Positions 35,401-48,921 of a stretch of DNA of 64,000 nt are shown piece by piece. A program made the translations under genes and the position numbers. The number at the start of each line of letters is the position of its first letter. Positions within the stretch are counted from its first letter, which is position 1. The notes under the pieces were generated by a model. It was given only the letters and a program-made list of their open reading frames with translations. It searched no databases and was not told where the DNA came from. Source of the DNA: Plectrocnemia conspersa (lineage: Eukaryota; Arthropoda; Insecta; Trichoptera; Polycentropodidae); contig VTFK01000035.1 in the NCBI GenBank assembly GCA_009617715.1, positions 124,001 to 188,000 on the forward strand. The letters are read 5' to 3'.

Positions 35401-38085
35401 AAAGAAAAAAATTTTTACTAAGTATTATTTTTTGTACAGTTTTTTTTAAATTTTTTATTGTATACAAAATATTTTTTATCATCGTGACGCATCAGAATAA
35501 CCTGTTAGTTCACAATACTTTTAATTTTATTTAAATAAATAAACATAAATATCATTGATTCCCAGACATTAATAATAATGTCTTAAACTAGCTATAGGCT
35601 TTTAATTATATCAATTTGTACAACTTTACCTTATTGTAACGCATTGGGTTTACGCCTGTTAATTTACAGCGAAAATTAAAAAATAATAATAAAACAATTT
35701 GCTAGCTCAATAGTAAATTTTACAATTCAACAAATAAATATTAGTTTTTTTTACTTACTTTCACAAAAAATATTATTACCGTAAATTTATATTTAATTTT
35801 ATTTTAGATACCATGACGTTATATAACGAAAACTGATTTAGCATGCCAATAATAGAGTATATTAAAATCAGTAAAAACATACATTTGGGCAAACATAAAT
35901 CGATCCATTGAAATGTTAATGAGCATATAATTTCATGATCACCAAATAAATTACAAGAAAATATATTATTTAGTAAGCAAGCGCGAGCCCGCAACCACGC
36001 GCGAGCGCCCCGAAGGTTGCCAGTCGAGAGAATCTGTCGCGCTAGTGTTACCAAAGTGCCGCTAAATTTTGGCCATTATAAACCTGAATAAATATAAATA
36101 GGTCCCTACAGTATCATAAAGAAATATAATCGTGCTATGATAGTCAATATTTCAAAGGGACGATCATGATAAATTAAAAACATCGATATGCTACTGTTAG
36201 TACTGTATAAATTAATTGAAATTGACAAATTTATAATGCAGTTTTTTATACTGCAATTTCACTATTATTATATAATAAAATATCAACAATCCTTGAGTAT
36301 TGTATATTAAATTATATATTAAAAATAAAAACAGTAACTACAAACTCAAATAAAATAATACAAAAAAAGCATAAATACACCGGCCCTAATGCGAAAGGTA
36401 ATTAAACGAAAAAATACGAGGGTATATACAGTAGGTATCACCATAACCGTTGCTCGCTGATCCATACCAGGGGTGCATTCAACCGTCGACATTGGAGATT
36501 TTTCCAGGGGCGGATTTTGGACAAGTCGCATATGCGCGCCGTTAGATTCTGCAAACATACCATTTCCCCTAGCCTGCTACACCCTACCATCAACGTCACA
36601 TACACACACATACACGTTGCAATATGCTCGGAATAACAATGCCCGAAATGTCCCCGATCCGGGCCTGGAATAAAATGTTCTATTTCGCGTTACGTCAAAC
36701 TAACATACCACCCTTTGCCAAAAAGCACGCGATTAAATTCGCTTTAGTGCGTTTGAGTGATTTCTAATATAGTGACGTTGTGAACCAGTGGATTGGGTTT
36801 TAGAAGGAATATTAATAAAAATTCTGATCCGTTTTAAAATAATGTAATATTCTGCTAAAGTAACTAAAACCAGTTAAAAATAAGCTTTACCATAAAAATT
36901 CTCAGATTTTTAAAAAATAATTTATTTCTGAGCTGAGTTCAATTCCTTGAAAAAATATACTTCTTTATATATTTTTACAGATATTTGTATTCATCTTAAT
37001 GTGTTATGTTATTGTGATATGTAAAGCACATGGAGGTAAGGCTTCAGGATATGCACATATTTTATTTATAAAATAAATAAATAAATACCAGTGAGGGATA
37101 AGCCGCGTCTAGACAGAATCGTGAGAAAAGTTTTGCGAAGGATTTTCGTACTATTTTTGGACGTTGTATATAACAAAAAAGTTAGACCTTAAATAATTAA
37201 AATTTATTTAGATACCTCTATCAAAAGTTAAAAGAGTTCAAAGTGGTAGATCATGTATCATGAATGGGATATAACCGTTACCTTAAGACAATAGCAGACA
37301 GCTCGGAACAGTAAGATATTTTTATTATTAATAATAAATACAAAAATATGCAAAACATATACTTTATACATGTATTAAATTATGAAAACCTCTTTGCTAC
37401 AGCACTGTGCTGCTTTCCGATATCTCTCGCTGTTGAGGTTTTGATCAACTTGTCAAATTTGTCAAAGTTTCGAGATGCGCTCCCAAAACTTGCTAAATGT
37501 ACGAAAATGCGTCTTTGTGTTTATTATGTTCACAAAACTAAATAATTGAAATTAAATTCCAGATAATAGGAGGATTTATTTGTAGTCATAATAAGCAATA
37601 TATCAACGGTGCTAAGAATGGATTGATTATAAATAAAGCATTTTATATTTATTTTTATCAATTTTAAAAAAAAAAAATTATGTTTTTTTTTTATATTTCG
37701 TTTATGTTTATGTTGTTTTGGATATGTTTGTTTTAATTTTATTTAATGTAATAAAATTTGCGCGGTTGAATATTCAAAAATATTGTTTTTTATCCACCTA
37801 ATAGCATTTTGGCGAAATGCAATTGGACGTGAGTCTATGAGTTTGACAACCTAGACGCAACCCTTACCGCTTTATATGACGAAATTTACGGTGTGTTTGA
37901 CCAATATTTTCTTATGAAACAAGACCGCAGGTGAAGTATACCCAAAATGGTTTTCTAGGGACGTTATCGCAATACGAAAAAAACATTTTTTTCAAAAACT
38001 TGCAAACCCATTTTGAAGCTTTTAATTTTTTATTTATTTTATATTTAATATTATCTAGTAGAATTATTGTTTGTGTAATGACCTT
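35401..38085. other. Intergenic sequence with two GC-richer islands
   Basis: AT-rich apart from 35930-36060 (AGCGCGAGCCCGCAACC, GCGAGCGCCCCGAAGG) and 36400-36720 (CCAGGGGCGGATTTTGGACA; ATGTCCCCGATCCGGGCC). No coding exon or transposon ends recognised. These islands join the series of possible conserved non-coding elements between the two DIP genes. Confidence 0.35.
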
Positions 38086-39415
38086 TATTTTTTTTTTTTT
38101 TTTTCGATTAAATGAGGACCATCGTGGCCTAACAGGTTACCCCAATGCGCCACGATGGTCAAAAGCAAATTATAAATTTATAAAACATAAAAAACGTATA
38201 TATATAAATAAATATAACAATACTTAAACATAACAAAAAAAAATATTAAATATTAAAATTAAAAGATATAAACCGGATCAGATCCTCGTAGCTAACATTA
38301 AATAAATCAATTTTCAATGCCAGCGTATTAAGGAGCCGTATGGCCACAGCTATAGGCGAGTCGGCAAGTGCGGATGTCCTAGCCCTAACTGCCATCAAAA
38401 GAGGTCTCGATCGTGATTCTCGAAAATGTTCCGGAACCCAAAACTGGAATTCCTCGAGAATAGCACCTTTTAGTAGTTTGAAAAAATGCTTAGCGACATA
38501 CAGCTTTCTGCGAGAATTCAGCGAATCATATCCCAACGCTCCTAAAAGAAAGGCGCTGGGATATAAGAACGGATAATAACCAAATGTCCTTTTGTAAAGG
38601 TATCTTAAATACCTTTTTTTGAATTTTTTTTCTACTAAAAGGGAATATTTGGCTATTCGGGGATTCCAAATTATAGATCCCGATTCAAGAATGCTACGAA
38701 CTAAGGTGTCATAGAGGATGCGAATAACTGACGGATCGTCAAAGTGAAAGGCATTCCTCATAACAAAGCCGATCATCTTGGAAGATTTATCACAGACGTC
38801 GTGTTTGTGTAGAGAGAACCTCCATTTGCTCTCGAAAGTGATTCCGAGATCTTTAATGGAAGTTTTTCTAGTCAAAATGTTACCACCGAGATGGTAGAAA
38901 TAAGCTGATGGCGAACGGGATCGAGAAAATGACACAGTATGGCACTTTCCGACACTAAAGGGCAGACGGTTAACGGAAGCCCATCTCCACAGAGAGTCTA
39001 AATCACTTTGTAGAGAGAAGGAGTCCGCAACAGATCGAATGCATTTATATAATTTTAAATCATCTGCGTACAGAAGAAAACTTGAATTTTTTTAATTGCT
39101 GTATTTATGTCATTAATAAATAACACAAAAAGCAGAGGTCCCAGATTGGATCCTTGAGGAACCCCCGAAGGGGTAAAATATTCTTTTGACAATCGGCCAC
39201 CATAGGTTACAAACTGTCTACGATTGCTTAAATGACTCGAAAATAACCGAGTTAAATTATCTGAGCAACCGAGGTTCAACAATTTTTTTAATAATAACGT
39301 ATGACAAACTTTGTCAAAGGCTTTCTCAAAATCTGTATACACGACGTCTACTTGAATTCTGGCATCGAGAGAAGTTGTCAGATTTTTAATAAAAGTTTCA
39401 GTTTTATTGAGGGAA
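38086..39415 (-). mobile_element. 5'-truncated jockey-like non-LTR retrotransposon
   Basis: On the minus strand, reading starts about 39415 inside the reverse transcriptase. Motif A (VYTDFEKAFDKVCH), LLKKLLNLGC and motif B (SGVPQGSNLGPLLFVLFIND) follow in order, then SSFLLYADD near 39070. The YADD lies in a different frame from the preceding block, so one indel in a T/A tract separates them. A 229-codon C-terminal segment then ends at 38246 (LWRWASVNRLPFS…, YLGI-like IKDLGITF). It is followed by about 140 bp of 3' UTR and a poly(A) tail seen as the T run at 38088-38104. The 5' end is missing, as is usual after aborted target-primed reverse transcription. It is the least decayed copy of this family here, but it is not functional. 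Confidence 0.9.
38117..38160 (-). repeat. 12-bp perfect stem-loop in the 3' UTR of the jockey-like element
   Basis: GACCATCGTGGC (38117-38128) and GCCACGATGGTC (38149-38160) are perfect inverted complements separated by 20 bases, and they lie immediately before the poly(A) tail in the sense of the element. 3' stem-loops near the tail serve as reverse transcriptase recognition signals in some non-LTR families. That role here is inference. Confidence 0.8.
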
Positions 39416-41205
39416 ATTTATTATAAAAAATATTTATAAAAGTATTTGCTATATATTTTAAATTACTTTTGTTGAACTGTACCTGTAACACGAAATTGCC
39501 AAATCGAAGCGCGCTTATATATCAAACTCGCATCTCGCACAGCATCTTATCTCGGAATACATCATTATCCCGAATGCGAATAATCGAGCGTGTGACAAAT
39601 GTGGTAAGGGGATGACAAATGATGGCAATACCTCGAAATTGACGTTGAAGAAGAAGAACAAATAAAGTTTCATGCGAAAACTTTGCAAAGATGTCACTGC
39701 AAATCTGAAAGTCTTTATCCATTCGTCACTATTCACTCATATCTGTAATTATGATATCTTTTATACTGACTTAATGTTGTTAGCCTAACTTTTATATAAA
39801 CATTTAAATCTATGTCTCATATTTTTTTTAATTACCACTGAAAATTTATTTAGTGTCGCTTTTGCTTTAAAAAACACAATAATATACAAATCTATTTTAT
39901 AAATTAAAATTTTATTTTAATCTTTCCGACGATTTTTCTGTTCTATAATGATATATATTTGTGTATCATAATAAAGTTTAATATCAAGGTCACACACCAG
40001 ACGATAACTTCAAAATAGCTATGAATTAATAACCGATTGAACTGACAGCTAAAAATACTAAAGCCACATTGTCCAACTTTTAATCGCATAAAGTATTAAA
40101 TTTTATTTATCATCTCTATATCTCACAACTATTTTAAATTGCTTCTCTCGTCTCTGTCAGCTAAGAATGGCTTTGTATTTAATCGTCTATATTTTCTCTA
40201 TCTCTATATATAATATTATACATACATATGACACATACAACGCGTCAAGTTGTATTTCATTTAGACATTCGCCTTTCTATGTCATAGGAAACATACAAAA
40301 ATACCTAGCCTTATTATAGGGAAGATGGTTAATTTCAGTTTGTGAATCTACCGAAAGTCTATACTTTGCTTCCCTTTGTGGACGTTTAGTCGGATGCAAA
40401 AGGCAATTAGCCAGAGCAGACTAGAAATTGATTAGAAACATCCTCGCTTCGTATATCAAGTTACCCTTTATACAACATTCCAATATTTATTATTTTAATA
40501 CTATTTTAATAATGTTAATAATCTCTCTTAAAGGTCCAAATCGCAGCTAATTTAAATATAATATTATATATCAAATCTAGCTAGAATTCTAGATGTATAA
40601 GAATTGCTATATAGTAAATTCAAATGAAACTTACACAATAACAGTTAGAATTCCTAATGGCGCATCCACACATACAAATGGAGACTAAAGCAATCGTTCC
40701 AATATCACTTTTAGTGATCATTTGGCCGCATTTGTCCATGAAAAACACTTTGTAACCGCGGTGCAGCAAGGTCCCGTTTCACGGCATTAGGTTTGCTCAC
40801 AATGCACAGCCATTAGAGTTTCAGACCCCCCTAAAGTCTCCCTGTTGCGCTCACACTCCTTTCGCTCTGTTGACAAAGCTTTTGAGTAAGCAATTATAGG
40901 GTGTTTCAAAAATTGACCAACGTCAAACATGTAAGCATAACACAGAGCTAAGCTAATCGAGATGAGTTTAAACACACTTAAGTTTAACTTAAAGCGTTTT
41001 AGTCATCTTGAAAGTCATATTTTTACCACGTTTTTAATAGACTAATATGTGTATATAGTTTATGAAATAAATACAAGATTGCGCTAGTCTAACTGTGATT
41101 TTAATTTTTATATATAAAAAATAACATTGTCGTTGATATAACCACCAAAAAAAATTTGTTATATTAAATGTAAAAAAGACGATTTATTTTTATTTTATTT
41201 TTAAT
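39416..41205. other. Intergenic sequence with one complex island
   Basis: The block 39470-39740 (ATCGAAGCGCGCTTATATA, CTCGGAATACATCATTATCC) is less AT-rich and open for about 70 codons on the minus strand without family resemblance. The stretches 40180-40480 and 40640-40960 are mixed in composition. Nothing is firmly supported. Confidence 0.35.
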
Positions 41206-41209
41206 TTCC

Positions 41210-41531
41210 ATTACAGCATTGAAAGATCATTTTTGTCCATTATTAAAGATACTAAATGAAATTTGATAAAAAAATGTTTTATAAAAAAAGTTTGAGAATC
41301 GACGAAACACCTTGAATGTTGCTTGTGAATATATCAGGAACACGCCAAGTCGAAACGAATTAAATTCAGAGAAATATTGTGTGAAGTTCTAACGTTATTC
41401 TTAAATTCGGATCAAAATATTTCGTTATACTGAGATCAGTCTTCGTTACAATGAAAACATTTTTTCGGTGACAAATTGAAGATTCGTTATACTGAGAATC
41501 TTATTTGAGTATTCGTTACAAAGAGATTTCA
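41210..41531 (-). mobile_element. Degenerate pogo-like MITE, partial copy
   Basis: Read on the minus strand, the sequence AAATCTCTTTGTAACGAATA, CAGTATAACGAATCTTC, TTCATTGTAACGAAGAC, ATCCGAATTTAA and CACAAGCAACATTCAAGGTG parallels the element at 57601-58059 block by block. Here the CAGTG terminus is eroded and the far end is not recognisable, so limits are approximate. Repeated ATAACGAA words are typical of this family's terminal region. Confidence 0.7.
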
Positions 41532-41534
41532 TAA

Positions 41535-43715
41535 TTTTATAAAAAAATAATGCATAAACTATTCTCATATAAATACAAAAACTTGATTTCTATCAAGATA
41601 AAATAGATAATATTTTTTAGTCTTAGATAACAAACGTATCAATGTCCTTATTTTAATGTAAATAATATATTCTGTAAAATTTGTTATCGTTATCTTTAAT
41701 ATCCATTTTTTACTAATAAATTGTATTAATTTCCCATTTAATAATTAAGCAATCGTGAACACTCTCTGATCTCATATTATATTTTTAGGGTATACTTTGT
41801 AATTGTTCCGTCAGATCGTTAGTAGTATTAATATATAATAAGGGTCGCAAATGAGAACCTGATTATGTGATATATTTTATATTTTTGCGCAAAATGTGTA
41901 CTTAGGATTTTCCAGCTTTAGGTCTTTAACACTAGAGCCTTCAAATATCAAAAACCGGTTTTCACCTATTTTTGTATAGCGTAATAAAATATTTTACGGG
42001 CCTGTATATTTCATTTTTTTTAACATATTTAGTTGAAATATATTTTTTTATATATAATATATTTTTAAAATATTAATAATTTGTGTTTATAAATTTATAT
42101 TATTCTTAAATTATATGTTAACCCATTGAATCAAAAGTTTTATATTACACAAGCACATGTATTAAATGAGTTATATCAATAATAACAATACTTGTTTGAG
42201 AAACTCTTCAAATTGTTTACATTGAGGAGATTGTTGCCTTGATGTTGACGCGCGGTCAAAGACTCGTTTCATGATTAGCATCAATATTTTTTTTTATTTT
42301 GTATATTTTTCCTACACCGCAGTTCGATGTTAATGGTCATACTAATGTATTTGTCTGTATTTCTATATCCAATAGTGTTGCTATTTATAAAATATTGCAT
42401 ATGATTATTAAATATTTTTATTAGTAAAGTTATAAATTGAATTTAATTCGTTTAATACTATTTTATAATATATACATTTTTAAGATATTATGTTTTTTAA
42501 ATATATTCATTTTTTCATAATTTTTAGAAGCTTGTTCTAGAGCAAAAAACTTTACTTTGGCAATGAAATAATTTGGCACAGAACGTTGTGAAAATTTTAT
42601 AATATTTTTTTTATTTTACGTGAACATAAACTACGTGATCATAAACTTATTTGGATATTAAAACAGTAATTATTAATTTAAATTACGATATTTAAATATT
42701 GACGTAGTGTTATTTAACTAAATGCTTAGTTGTGTCTTAGTTACATTTTGAAAGTGTATTGATATATTTATAAAAATATTTAATATTGGCAATAAGTAAT
42801 TGAAATAAATATAAGATAAGGCTTTCTGAACACCCTGTAAAAATGGCGATTACAGTAAAACAGCGTCGCAAATAATTATACTTATGTGACCATTGTATCA
42901 CAGACAATAAAATGCTAAATCCTTGTACAGCCAGAATGCAAGAGATATTTGGATTTAATATTTGCCTATTGTTTAGCGCGTTTTTCATGAAAATTAAACG
43001 AGACACTTTAAAATGTGCATTAAAGTGTTTTATAAAATTTTAAAACAATCTGCACAACTCTCACTATATATGATGTATACACGATACATGTATAGTATAG
43101 ATGTCTATATAGTTTTAAAAAATCACTATGGCTGTGGTGACAAGGAAAGCGCTGAAGCACACCGTAAACTGGTTGAATGTCAAACTTGTCACTTTTACAA
43201 CGAAAGAGTAAAACACTTAGAGGCGAGGTTTTTAAAGAATCTATAAGATGGTCTATTTTTACAAAGCGTGAAAAGTTCAAACACGTTATGAAAGTATTTG
43301 AGAAAAATTCTGTACTTATATAAAGCAGAAGTTTCAAATATGTCGGTTTATACTTTACAAAGTCTTAAAATAAAAAAATAAACAAATAATCCATTTTTCA
43401 CGGTTTTTCATTCACATTCTTATGGGGTTAAAATGGACCGAAAACTACTATTTTAATATGTTAACAAAAATACCTTCGCAGTGCTTAAATCACCATCTTT
43501 AGTTAATGAAAATAAGTATGACAACGAAAAATGCGAGCCCATGTTAAAATATAAAATTAATATATTTATTACGTTTTTCTCTTTAAAGTACAATATTTTA
43601 TTCGTCGTTCTTACAGAAAACATTAAAATTAAATATTTATAACTCTCAATACTTTCTGCGACCATTAAAAATATGAATTATTAATTTTAGAAACAATAAT
43701 TATCCATTATATAAG
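41535..43715. other. Intergenic sequence with a short coding-like patch at 43115-43245
   Basis: Mostly AT-rich. Around 43115-43245 the + strand encodes HYGCGDKESAEAHRKLVE, then CQTCHFYNERVKHLEARF and a stop. Its coding-like wording contrasts with the low-complexity codons just upstream. I recognise no family, and there is no acceptor that I trust. It may be an exon remnant or a transposon fragment. Confidence 0.3.
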
Positions 43716-43719
43716 GGGG

Positions 43720-43980
43720 GCGTGGAGTGTCCCAATGGTGCAGTTCTAGTGGTTTACCTGGCGTTATTTGCGGAAATTTTAAGTGCCGCTTTTCGCGGAC
43801 TGGACGTAAAAAGGATTACCTTCTATCCTGGCATTATTGTATATACTGTATTTTCAGGAACGGGACAGGAACAGGAGTGGGGGAAGGATTCATGGTGCGG
43901 TCCAGGGCAGCGGCGGACGCTCAAAAGCTTTTTTGTCTTGTCGGGGATTACGGTAATTCGTTTATAAATTTTCGAGTATA
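43720..43980. other. GC-rich island
   Basis: The block begins with GGGGGGCGTGGAGTGTCCC and continues with CGCTTTTCGCGGACTGGACG and GGGCAGCGGCGGACGCTC, sharply different from the AT-rich flanks. Two overlapping + frames are open for about 80 codons, but neither shows a known domain. Classed as candidate non-coding regulatory DNA. Confidence 0.35.
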
Positions 43981-43984
43981 ACGC

Positions 43985-46900
43985 TAATTAAGAAAAACGC
44001 AAAGAAGTACTTTATATATATACATAATAGACATATCTAAAAAAAATAGTAAAATGTGCAATCATAATTATTAATATAAAGCTGAAGGAAACTGTGTGAC
44101 TTATGTATTATACATAAATCATCGCAGGACATACATGTAAGTGTATTTTATTTTATACGTAAATATTAACACTATCTGCAATACTAATTTATATATCTGA
44201 TACTTATGTTTATAATAATTTCACACAACCGAGAGATTTTAATTGAACATTGTTTCTCTGTACCTCTAATTACCAACGAGTACAAAATCCAGTTTTCCCA
44301 CTTTCATAGCACATTCAGATAATTTGTTTTTATATTTATATTATTTTAATAATATATATATTTATATATTAACATAATATATGAACATAATTATATTATC
44401 ATAAAATTTACCTATATTGTTCCTAATATTATTCTTCTGATTTTTTTTATTAAAAATAATTAAATCTATTGATTTTTGTTATATTGTATAATATTTAAGC
44501 CTAACCTAATTTTTATCTTAGTTCATATTTATTGAAATACAGTTATTTATATACCAATAAAATGTTCATTTAAACTTATTTGCTTTTAAATAATATTTTT
44601 ATTCTTAATCCTAATTTTTTATGAAATATTTACTTACCTTTAAATGCTTATATTGTAGAATGATTTTTAAAAAAATCCATGAACCAACAGTTTTCACAGC
44701 AGTAATCACCTAAGACACAGATCATTAAACTCCTTGTCCCATAAGATATGTTTTTTAAACGATAAACGATGTTTTATATCAACACTATTTTATATAATTA
44801 AAATGTATAAAAATAATTACCTCGAGTGTTATTTTTTTTTATATTTTGTATTTTTTTAAAAATAAAATATAAACAAAATCTTTTCCATAATAAAAATTTT
44901 GCCAAAAAAATATTTAAAACTATTCTTAGAGTTAACCATTGTTAGCTATTTTTTTCAAAATAAAGTCTTGGATGTTTAAGACCATATAACAGTTTAATAT
45001 ATGAGCAATTGTTGTATCATGTATTTATTTACCAAGTGTGTTTTTGTTACTTCAACTACTTTTTTAAAAATTGAAGCTGTAGCTTAAAGTCAGATGAATC
45101 TTTTTTACATAAAAATTTTTGCTTATTAATTTCAATAAAGTCTTTATTGATTAAAAAAGGACATGACTTACTTACTTGCATATAATCTATAAGTACAAAA
45201 ATACATCTAAACTGATCTATCTTATAGAAATGCTAATTTTAATAAATGGCATCCTCTAGAATCCATATATAAGACCTTTTATATATACATCTTTGCTTTT
45301 TAGGATCTAAATAAAATTAAAAGTAATTGTAATTTATTGAATAATATGTGATTTGAGAATATTATTAAAAAAATAAAACAAGAGAGTATTTCTTTAATTA
45401 ATTATTATTATATTTTTGTGCTTAATTTAAGAACTATCTCTCAATTTTTTAATGCTTGTAAATAATGCATTTATACTTTATTAAAATATACTAAACACTT
45501 TCATTAAATAAAATAAATTAAAAATAACCAATAGAATTAAAAGTTATTTGACTTTTTTATTTATGTAAATATAAAAATTAAAATATTTTTGCGTACATTT
45601 TTTTTATTGCTTAAGCTAAATTAAAGTGTTTGCCGTTGCAGAAACTACAACGCACGAGCGTGTTTTGAGTGTAATTTAAATTGAAAAAAAAACCGACTTA
45701 AATATAAATACTTTAAATACTGGTAGTTTCGAATTAAGCTGTGTATTTGGATAATTTAAAAATAGCATATTAAATCTAGTTTTATTATATTTTATTATTC
45801 GGAATTTTGCATGTCATTATTAAATATAATAAGAATTTTAAAAATGTATTTTAATGCAAACTAGTTTTTTTATTTAATAATATTTTTTTTTAAGCAAGCA
45901 TAATAAAATTTATGTCCCATTAAAATTTGTGTTATGTCATAGTTAATATGTATTACATATATTAGTTATATTTTCACTGGCGTTTCAGTGAAATTATATC
46001 GGTAAATATTTTCACCGGTAGTTTAGTATTTATACTAGAGAAAATATAATTAACTCACAAGCACTAATAAAATTATATGCTGCTCTAAAATGTATTTAAA
46101 AATTAATTTAACAGTTGCAAAACAAATATTTGCAGTTGAAACCCAAACGAATTAACCTTATAATTTTGTTTTAATAATATTTAAATTAGCTTAGAGGTGA
46201 AGCTGGTTAGACATCCTACGGCGATTTATTTTAAATATATATATATATTAAATAAATAAAACTACATTTTTGGCAGCTTTTCTTAACAGATCTATTTATT
46301 GTCATCGTATGTATCATAGATGTACACTCGAACATACATTAACATGTGATATATATTCATGTATATTTTTTATTGTATATTATACACCAACACCGTTTAC
46401 GCGTTCCTTTATGTAATCGCAGTACAATTTGAATATAAAATGACACTTTTTTACAAGCAACATGCGCTCGAGCACAAGATATATTATTTAGACACATTAT
46501 ATAATAATATATGTATGTACATTTTACAACCGTTTGAAATGGGCCATTTTCTTTGCGCATCGGCCCGTTTAATAGTACAGGATGGTATAATTTCATCTTC
46601 ACACATTTTATGTATTCATATAAGTAATGTAGAGCGAATAAAAATAAATTAAACAACACGTACATACGCTGCTCAAAAGTCGACATCGTTTATTATATAC
46701 TATTGTATATACACACGTATACTGTTTTTTTGCTTATTAATAATAATTTTATTTGTAATAAATATTTTTCTACAATATTTTTACGTTTAGATATAATTTG
46801 CATTGATATAAAAAGATTATATGATATGTACAATGCTTCAACACATGCATGGGTATTTATTTGGTATACTGTATAAATTAAAAAAAATTGGGCATATAAT

Positions 46901-47550
46901 ATATTATATTATTATAACATACGAATTTACATAAACATTGAATGATATAAGTATTAACGCTGATATAATTTTGAGTAACTATAAAATACATGATGCGACA
47001 GTGAATATACAAGACAAAGGTTAGATGTCCTGAAATATGCAGTTTCTGGATGGTGTATTGCTAGGAGGCAGATTTTCTATGGTTTATTTTTGGAGGGATT
47101 ATTTTGAGTCGATTCAACTGACGTTGTTTTTCATTTTGAGCAAAGTCTTTAATATAATTTATAATCTGTTCTTTGATTTTTTTGGGTAAAACTCTTATAA
47201 TTCGATGTAATCAAGCGAATTTTTAAAGCAAATTTAAGCGATTCGCTGATATATTTCTTCAGATTCTCTAAAGAAACAATTTCTTCTTCTTAGTTCTCAA
47301 GTATTTTAAAGCCAAAATTTGTATGTATTTATAAATATATTTGAATACAGCTCACATAACAACACAAATTACACCCTTATGGTCTTAATCATATAATAAA
47401 AAATTGTTAAAAAAAAAATATTTTGTGTGTCCCTATCCTAATCATATTTTTTGTTGTGTCGCATCATGTATTTGTACAATATTCAATAGATCAAATTTTG
47501 ATATGTCACTAAGACAAGTCAATAAATCAAATTCCTCGTAGATATTGAGT
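43985..47550. other. AT-rich sequence downstream of DIP gene B, includes its 3' UTR
   Basis: Very AT-rich with (TA)n-type simple sequence. The part nearest 47550 must include the 3' UTR of gene B. On the minus strand the first AATAAA I see (TTTATT on the + strand) is near 47090, which would give a 3' UTR of roughly 460 bases. No other gene was recognised. Confidence 0.4.
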
Positions 47551-47840
47551 TCAAGGAATATAACTGATCAAAAACGACAATGTCATTATCCATTTGAACA
47601 ATCGTGCCGATCCACAGCCGTTCATTGAGACCCACGGGGGTCTGGATGCCTCGGGGTCTGTTTGATCAGACGCTTTCATGTCCATCCAGGACTTGGTGGT
47701 GAGGTCGTGCCTACCTTTGTGCTCGGGTTTCCTGCCCCTGTGCTTGTGCTTATTGTCAGGAGGCCTTTTGTGATGGGACCTCTGAGGCTCCACAGTTCTG
47801 GGTAGAGAAGAAGAGGTCGGCTTCGAAGGCAACTGCAGCT
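47551..47840 (-). CDS. DIP gene B: terminal exon (stalk and GPI-type tail)
   Basis: The acceptor GTACAG precedes an exon that completes a Glu codon with the previous exon (G|AG), giving VRLQ-E-LQLPSKPTSSS. It encodes about 95 residues: a Ser/Pro/Thr-containing start, a strongly basic His/Lys/Arg-rich middle (HHKRPPDNKHKHRGRKPEHK), and a short hydrophobic end (LFKWIMTLSFLISYIP) before TGA at 47551-47553. The hydrophobic terminus fits a GPI-attachment signal, as in other DIPs, although it is short. Unlike gene A, the frame is intact throughout, and the stalk lacks a long Thr run. The exon is the 3' end of the gene; the paralogous gene A ends toward it from the left. Confidence 0.85.
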
Positions 47841-48750
47841 CTGTACAAACAATGTAAGTTGTATACCTTAACCCTAAACTGGAGCCATAGAATAATCTGT
47901 TTATTATTAATTTATCAAACTATAATATCCAAAATGATTTGAGATTTATAAGATAAAATTTTTTTTTAAATCTACAGTTTTTGATATACATAAAAATGAC
48001 TGATTTTTTAAATTGTGGTTATAAATATTAAAAATTAATTGCCTTAAAGTGAGATATGAGCATTTATTTATTTTATTATATTTGTATGAAAAATACATAT
48101 TTTAATTACTAATAAAATAATAATAAAAAAATAATCATTATAGCAATAAAAAAAATGCATGTATGTATGTGTAAATAATAAAAATTAGGAAAAAAAACAT
48201 TCAATAGTGATTTTTGTCAATACAAACATCCATGAAAACGATAAATTTGCTTTATTGAACCGTAAGTATTTTAACGCAATTTACAATAAATTGAATGGCT
48301 TGGAATGCGTTGATAACTGTTAAAAAAATGCTAAATAAAATCAGGACCTAACAAAGATAAAATGAATAAATAAAATTACGTTATATTAAAAAAATGTGTT
48401 AATTATTTAAACAGTTAAGTGATTAAAAATAATCCTAGTACTTATTTGATCTAAATGTAAATCATCTATCTTACCGATAAATTTTAAAACAGAAATATAT
48501 ATTCGGTTGTCCAAAACCAGTACCACTTCACTTTGGGGTTGTAATTAATTGCCAAAACTCGCGTCTAAATTATTCAAGACTTGTAAAAGCTTATTGTGCA
48601 CCTTGATGGGCGGTGCGAGCTCAATTACGCTCAGTGTCGTGCAACAATGGGCGGCAAGAAGGGGAGTCTCAATGGGAAAACTTTGCCGTTATCCCTTTTC
48701 GTATTGCATTTACAAAATGATTTTTGATGTTAAATTATCAAAATACCCAC
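47841..48750 (-). other. Intron of DIP gene B
   Basis: The intron runs from the GTGGGT donor at 48750 to the acceptor at 47841. It is AT-rich except for 48540-48720, which holds TGGGCGGTGCGAGCTCAA and GGGCGGCAAGAAGGGGAG. No further exon is recognisable there. Confidence 0.7.
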
Positions 48751-48921
48751 CTTGCAGTCTAACGCTACCCTCCACCCTGCCTAGAGCGTTCACCGATGCG
48801 CAGACGTACCCTCCGAAGTCCTTTTTGTCCAGGCCCTTTATGGTCAGATTCATATAGAGGCTGTATTCGTTGATGGGCGTTTCTTTCATGACGTACTTGG
48901 GACTATCCATGAGTTTCTCTC
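48751..48921 (-). CDS. DIP gene B: exon for the C-terminal half of Ig3
   Basis: The exon is 171 bp, acceptor AACAG and donor GTGGGT, phase 1 on both sides. It encodes GEKLMDSPKYVMKE, then NLTIKGLDKKDFGGYVCASV with the Ig F-strand Cys, and ends N-x-LGRVEGSVRLQ. Length, phases and motif order are the same as in exon 4963-5133 of gene A. KxDFGGYVCASxNxLGxxEGxxRLQ is the most conserved part of Ig3 in DIPs. N-linked glycosylation sequon NLT is present. Joins in frame to 51189-51308 (RESG-E) and to 47551-47840. Confidence 0.93.
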
